Assembly: GCA_019409045.1 (NCBI GenBank)
Contig: DXVG01000055.1
Span: 1-8,961, forward strand
DNA length: 8,961 nucleotides
Reading direction: 5' to 3'
DNA from: Clostridiales bacterium
GTDB taxonomy: Bacteria > Bacillota > Clostridia > Christensenellales > Aristaeellaceae
How positions within the stretch are numbered: position 1 is the stretch's first letter; the number at the start of each line of letters is the position of its first letter. Below are positions 6,233 to 8,961 of this stretch, one piece after another. Both the position numbers and the translations under genes were made by a program. Under the pieces are notes generated by a model. It had not been told where the DNA came from. It saw only the letters and a list, made by a program, of their open reading frames with translations, and made no database searches.

Positions 6233-7495
6233 TCACAGTTTCTGTCCAAACTGCGCAAACGCCGCCACGCGCTCGGAGAGCGTGGGCCACTTGCGCAGGC
6301 TCTCGGCGCTGAACAGGCCGTCCTTCGGGTCGACCGTGGAGCGCCACTCATGGGCGATCAGCGCCCATGTGGAATCAAACAGGTTGCGGAACGCGGGGTC
6401 GCGCTGCGCCTCGCACACGAACGACTGGCGCGGGGAGTTGATGTCCTCGCCGCTGATCTGGAACAGCTCATACTTTTCGCACAGCGCGCGCAGCCGGTCG
6501 AGCTGCGGCCGCGTGTTGCGCGAGGGCATGTAGGTGATCGCGCGGAAGCCCAGCTCCTTGATGTAGGGCACCAGCTCATCCAGGTAGTCGTCCTCGAACT
6601 TCTGGGCGCGCTTGTCGCCGGTGACGGACTGGCCCACGTCGCCCAGGTACGCATACGCCGAGATCGCGCCGACGTCCTCGCACAGCGCGAGCGCGTCGCG
6701 CACGTCGGGGCACTCGTCGGTGGCGTCTATGTAGAAGCGGGCGATCAGGTCGCTCTTGACCCAGCCGAGCAGGTCGTACATGGCGTGGGGGTTCGCCTCG
6801 TCCAGAAGGTAGCCCTCCACCTTGGCAGACAGCGGCGCCTTCATTTCGTTTTTGATAAACGACACCAACTTCTCCCCGCGGCCCACCACCTCCAGCAGCC
6901 TGTAGGAAAGCGCGCTGGCCAGGTGCCGCTCGGTGACGCTCCCGCCCCTTGCGTAGTTGGAAAGCGGCAGCACGTCCCGGTCAAAGTCGATCGTCACGCC
7001 GTACTGCCCCATCAGGCCGTTGACGGCCTCCACCATCTTGCGGTTGCGCGCGTTGCGGCGCTCGCGGTAGACGGCGAAGCGCTCGTTGAGCTCGCGCGCG
7101 CGGTTGTGGGGCACGCCGTGCATGGTCATGTAGGCCACGCCGTCCTGATCGGGGTTGTTGATGCGGCGCGTGGCAAAGGGCGTGTTTTTGAAGCTCGCGC
7201 GGCACTCCATGCCGATGGTCGCGGCCATGCCCGCAAGCGCGGCCGCCTGCAAAAACTCCTCCGCGCCGGCGATGGAATCGTGGTCCATCAGCCCGCAGGT
7301 GCACAGCCCCGCCTGGCGCGCGAAGTACACCGCCGCCGTGGGCGAGTAGGGCGAGAAGGAGTAGGTCGTGTGGATGTGGTTGTTCACGTCCTCGCCCGTG
7401 GGGGGGAGGGGTTCGGTCTTGAGCAGCGCCTGCAGGTTCACAAGCGCGCTGTCGCAGTTGAGCAGCGAGAGCAGCTCCTCGCGTGTCCTGGACAT
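6233..7495 (-). CDS. PHP-domain metal-dependent hydrolase of unknown substrate
   Basis: A 420-residue protein. The N-terminal part has PHP motifs: NNHIHTTYSFSPYSP (38-52, metal ligands H40 and H42), LMDHDSIAGAEEF (69-81, D71/H72) and GMECRASF (95-102, E97). PHP enzymes are usually phosphoesterases using two or three metals. Residues about 130-250 form a long, charged, helix-rich insert. The later barrel half includes AYAYLGDVG (280-288), ELGFRAITYMPSRNT (314-328) and ISGEDINSPRQSF (347-359), where the common terminal GSDxH motif is not obvious. The ATG at 7495 has GGGAG 8 nt upstream; the frame extends to 7606 but that would cross the promoter. The 16-nt gap to nagB suggests a shared role, perhaps with an amino-sugar phosphate, but this is inference. 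It is not a DNA polymerase PHP domain, since no polymerase follows. Confidence 0.82.
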   Translation of the reverse strand: MSRTREELLSLLNCDSALVNLQALLKTEPLPPTGEDVNNHIHTTYSFSPYSPTAAVYFARQAGLCTCGLMDHDSIAGAEEFLQAAALAGMAATIGMECRASFKNTPFATRRINNPDQDGVAYMTMHGVPHNRARELNERFAVYRERRNARNRKMVEAVNGLMGQYGVTIDFDRDVLPLSNYARGGSVTERHLASALSYRLLEVVGRGEKLVSFIKNEMKAPLSAKVEGYLLDEANPHAMYDLLGWVKSDLIARFYIDATDECPDVRDALALCEDVGAISAYAYLGDVGQSVTGDKRAQKFEDDYLDELVPYIKELGFRAITYMPSRNTRPQLDRLRALCEKYELFQISGEDINSPRQSFVCEAQRDPAFRNLFDSTWALIAHEWRSTVDPKDGLFSAESLRKWPTLSERVAAFAQFGQKL

Positions 7496-7529
7496 GTAAA
7501 CACTCCCTTTCAGTCGCGGTGGCTTCTCT

Positions 7530-7558
7530 ATTGTACCATGGCCGGAGCGACAATTCAA
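7530..7558 (-). promoter_or_regulatory. Proximal promoter of the PHP-nagB operon
   Basis: Minus-strand TTGAAT (7558-7553), a 17-nt spacer and TACAAT (7535-7530), with a start near 7523, about 28 nt before the PHP start codon. Both boxes are close to the SigA consensus. Confidence 0.7.
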
Positions 7559-7592
7559 GCGATGCGCGCCGCTGCCGGAGCCTTTCCCCTCC

Positions 7593-7621
7593 ATTATCCC
7601 ATCCATCCTTCAAAATGTCAA
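7593..7621 (-). promoter_or_regulatory. Distal promoter of the PHP-nagB operon
   Basis: Minus-strand TTGACA (perfect -35, 7621-7616), a 17-nt spacer and GATAAT (7598-7593). It lies about 100 nt before the PHP gene and 63 nt upstream of the proximal promoter, so the operon may have two starts. The region is otherwise non-coding. It could instead drive a short leader RNA. Confidence 0.6.
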
Positions 7622-7664
7622 CATGGCATCGTTACATCGCCGTCGCAATTTGCGCGCGCGCATG

Positions 7665-7673
7665 TGCTATAAT
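7665..7673 (+). promoter_or_regulatory. Extended -10 promoter of the exported-protein gene
   Basis: TGCTATAAT gives a perfect TATAAT (7668-7673) with the TGN extension. No good -35 box is present at the usual distance (about 7645-7650). The spacer region contains the 12-bp palindrome TGCGCGCGCGCA (7651-7662), which might bind a regulator. Transcription would start near 7680, divergent from the PHP-nagB promoters. Confidence 0.65.
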
Positions 7674-7690
7674 ATTATGTGGATGATTCC

Positions 7691-7727
7691 GACGCGCCGG
7701 ACGCGGCGCGTCCTGATTGGGGAGGAC
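7691..7727 (+). promoter_or_regulatory. Leader hairpin competing with a Shine-Dalgarno-sequestering pairing
   Basis: GACGCGCC (7691-7698) and GGCGCGTC (7705-7712) are a perfect 8-bp inverted repeat with a 6-nt loop in the short leader of the exported-protein gene. The end of its right arm also belongs to GTCCT (7710-7714), which can pair with AGGAC (7723-7727) and so cover the ribosome binding site GGGGAGG (7719-7725). The two pairings exclude each other. The first looks much more stable and would leave the binding site open. A regulatory role is only a possibility. Confidence 0.35.
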
Positions 7728-7732
7728 AAAAG

Positions 7733-8961
7733 ATGCGCAAGTGGATGGCGTTGGCCCTCGTTCTGGCGCTGTGCGCGTGCGCCCCGGCGCTGGCCGAGGG
7801 CGTGAGCGACGCGCTTGGCCTTACCGGCGCCGGAGAAAGCGCCTCGCGCGGCGACCTTTCCGCGCGCACGGCCACCGACCTGTATTTGGTGGTAGACGAT
7901 GGCTCGGACAAGGAACTGGTGCGCATCTCCCGCAACGGCGGCGTGTCCGTCCGGGTGGAGGGCGCAAATTCCATCACGGACGTGGTGGCCACCGACGAGC
8001 TGGTGTATTTCCTGCGCGTCGCAAACGGCACCACCGCGCTGGTGCGCCGCAACACCGACAGCACGCGCACGGACATATACACTTTCCCGCTGGGCGGCGA
8101 GGTCAGCACGCTGAGCGAATACGAGGGCAACCTCTATGTGCTCATCGACGGCAAGCTCAACATCATCTACCCGTCCACCGGCCAGTGCGTGATGCTCTCC
8201 GGGACGGCCATGTCGGACTATGCCATCGTCGAGGACAGTGTATACTATGTCTCCGAGAGCGACAAGATGACCTATGAGACCGCCTCGCTGCTGGGCGATG
8301 GCATGATCTCCGCGGAGGCGGGCTGCCTGTACAGGATGAGCCTGACCACCGGCGAGAGCTCCCTCGTGATCAAGACCGGCGTATCGGACCTGCGCTACGC
8401 GGACGGCGCGCTGTACTTCCACAACCTGTCGGACAACTACGTCATGGGCGACGAGAGCCGCGAGTGGGTCGAGGGCAAGCTCTACCGCTACGATTTGAGC
8501 AAGGAACAGCTCACCTGCATGGTCAACGGCTATGACTGGGGCTTCTACCCGATGGACGGCGGCGTAGCCGTGTACACCTCGGGCGATCTGAGCCTGTACA
8601 ACCACCTGGGCGGCGTGGAGCGCAGCCTGTACGCCCCCGAGACCTACGCGGTGCTCTCCGGCGGCGGCGACGCGGTGATCGTCTATGAGCCGACCGACGA
8701 GAAGATCACTTACGTCATGGCCGACGGCACCACCGCCGACGCGAGCGACGGCGAGCCGGGCTATCTGCCGCCCTCCGCCACCACGACCGCGCAGGAGACC
8801 AGCGATGCCTCCCCCTTCGGCGAGGGCGCGGGCGACGGCGATGACGCGGCCGCGACCGACGCGGGCAGCGACACCGGCAGCGGCACGGGCACGGGCTCCG
8901 GCACGGGCGACAGCACGGGAAGCGGCGACACGGGCACGGGCACGGGCTCCAGCTCCAGTTC
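7733..8961 (+). CDS. Exported beta-propeller-like protein with low-complexity tail, partial
   Basis: 409 codons are visible and the frame is open at the window end. The ATG at 7733 follows GGGGAGG by 7 nt. Residues 1-21 form a signal peptide (MRKWMALALVLALCACAPALA) with a likely type I cleavage after ALA before E22; LCAC at 13-16 makes a lipoprotein alternative possible but weaker. Residues about 40-335 contain irregular repeats of short beta strands such as DLYLVVDDG, LVRISRNGG, GNLYVLIDGKL, SVYYVSES, GALYFHN and GKLYRYDLS, resembling DUF5050-like propellers of Bacillota surface proteins. No enzyme motif is seen. From about 345 the chain becomes rich in T, S, D, A and G and from 381 almost pure Ser/Thr-Gly, probably a flexible wall or surface linker. 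It could lead to an anchor beyond the window. Function unknown. Confidence 0.85.
   Translation, partial: MRKWMALALVLALCACAPALAEGVSDALGLTGAGESASRGDLSARTATDLYLVVDDGSDKELVRISRNGGVSVRVEGANSITDVVATDELVYFLRVANGTTALVRRNTDSTRTDIYTFPLGGEVSTLSEYEGNLYVLIDGKLNIIYPSTGQCVMLSGTAMSDYAIVEDSVYYVSESDKMTYETASLLGDGMISAEAGCLYRMSLTTGESSLVIKTGVSDLRYADGALYFHNLSDNYVMGDESREWVEGKLYRYDLSKEQLTCMVNGYDWGFYPMDGGVAVYTSGDLSLYNHLGGVERSLYAPETYAVLSGGGDAVIVYEPTDEKITYVMADGTTADASDGEPGYLPPSATTTAQETSDASPFGEGAGDGDDAAATDAGSDTGSGTGTGSGTGDSTGSGDTGTGTGSSSS
8873..8961 (+). repeat. Degenerate GGCACG-type repeat coding for Ser/Thr-Gly tail
   Basis: Imperfect tandem copies of 6-nt units (ACGGGC, AGCGGC, TCCGGC) encode alternating Thr-Gly and Ser-Gly from residue 381, interrupted by Asp residues and ending in a run of at least five Ser at the window edge. 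Such coding repeats can change length by slippage in 6-nt steps without losing frame. The full extent is not visible. Confidence 0.7.

Noticed and set aside
6217..6351. Longer start for nagB at 6351
   Set aside because: It would overlap the end of the PHP gene by more than 100 nt, whereas the ATG at 6216 has a strong ribosome binding site and matches the known NagB N-terminus.
7496..7606. Longer start for the PHP gene at 7606
   Set aside because: The extension has no ribosome binding site, crosses the proximal promoter and codes for a low-complexity segment; the ATG at 7495 follows GGGAG at proper spacing.
7667..8605. Minus-strand open frame of 312 codons opposite the exported protein
   Set aside because: The plus strand has a promoter, ribosome binding site, signal peptide and coherent domain pattern; the minus frame has none and is a G+C shadow.
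8873..8961. Tandem repeats as a CRISPR array or transposon end
   Set aside because: The units are 6 nt, degenerate, have no spacers and stay in frame with the exported-protein gene, so they are coding low complexity.

Overview
The window looks like chromosomal DNA from a high-G+C, Gram-positive-type bacterium, most likely in or near the Clostridia. By eye roughly two thirds of the bases are G or C. NagB and QueA have Bacillota-like motifs, ribosome binding sites are strong and purine-rich, and GTG and TTG starts are used. No species can be named from the sequence alone. I see no rRNA, tRNA, CRISPR array, insertion sequence or phage gene. Eight genes account for nearly all of the DNA; those at the two ends run off the window.

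Left part (1-775, minus strand): a marR-type regulator followed 10 nt later by the first 83 codons of a MATE-family multidrug/cation exporter. Their promoter (TTGACT-N17-TAAAAT) is overlaid by a perfect 16-bp inverted repeat, the expected layout of an autoregulated marR-efflux unit.

Centre (808-5404, minus strand): a compact operon read murJ - ruvB - M28-type membrane peptidase - queA from a promoter at about 5404-5377. Its genes overlap (ruvB/peptidase by 4 nt as GTGA, peptidase/queA by 14 nt). MurJ flips lipid II for peptidoglycan synthesis, RuvB drives Holliday-junction branch migration, and QueA makes epoxyqueuosine in tRNA. The peptidase carries two predicted membrane helices inside its catalytic domain. 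The murJ frame has no stop codon where MurJ should end and stays open 275 nt into ruvB. A correctly phased A AAG GGA heptamer at the expected C-terminus would, after a -1 shift or correction of a 1-nt deletion, give a normal 511-residue MurJ ending in a TGA that overlaps the ruvB start.

Right-centre (5396-7621, minus strand): a two-gene operon, a PHP-domain hydrolase followed 16 nt later by nagB (glucosamine-6-phosphate deaminase). Two promoters lie upstream and two hairpins downstream. The U-tract of the second hairpin contains the -35 box of the murJ promoter.

Right end (7665-8961, plus strand): the only plus-strand gene, divergent from the PHP-nagB operon. It encodes an exported protein with a beta-propeller-like body and a Gly/Ser/Thr/Asp-rich tail that is cut off by the window end. 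Its leader can form a strong GC hairpin that competes with a Shine-Dalgarno-sequestering pairing.

I did not find a clearly new multi-gene system. The points most worth checking are the murJ/ruvB junction, the peptidase with its membrane insert, and the PHP-NagB pairing.
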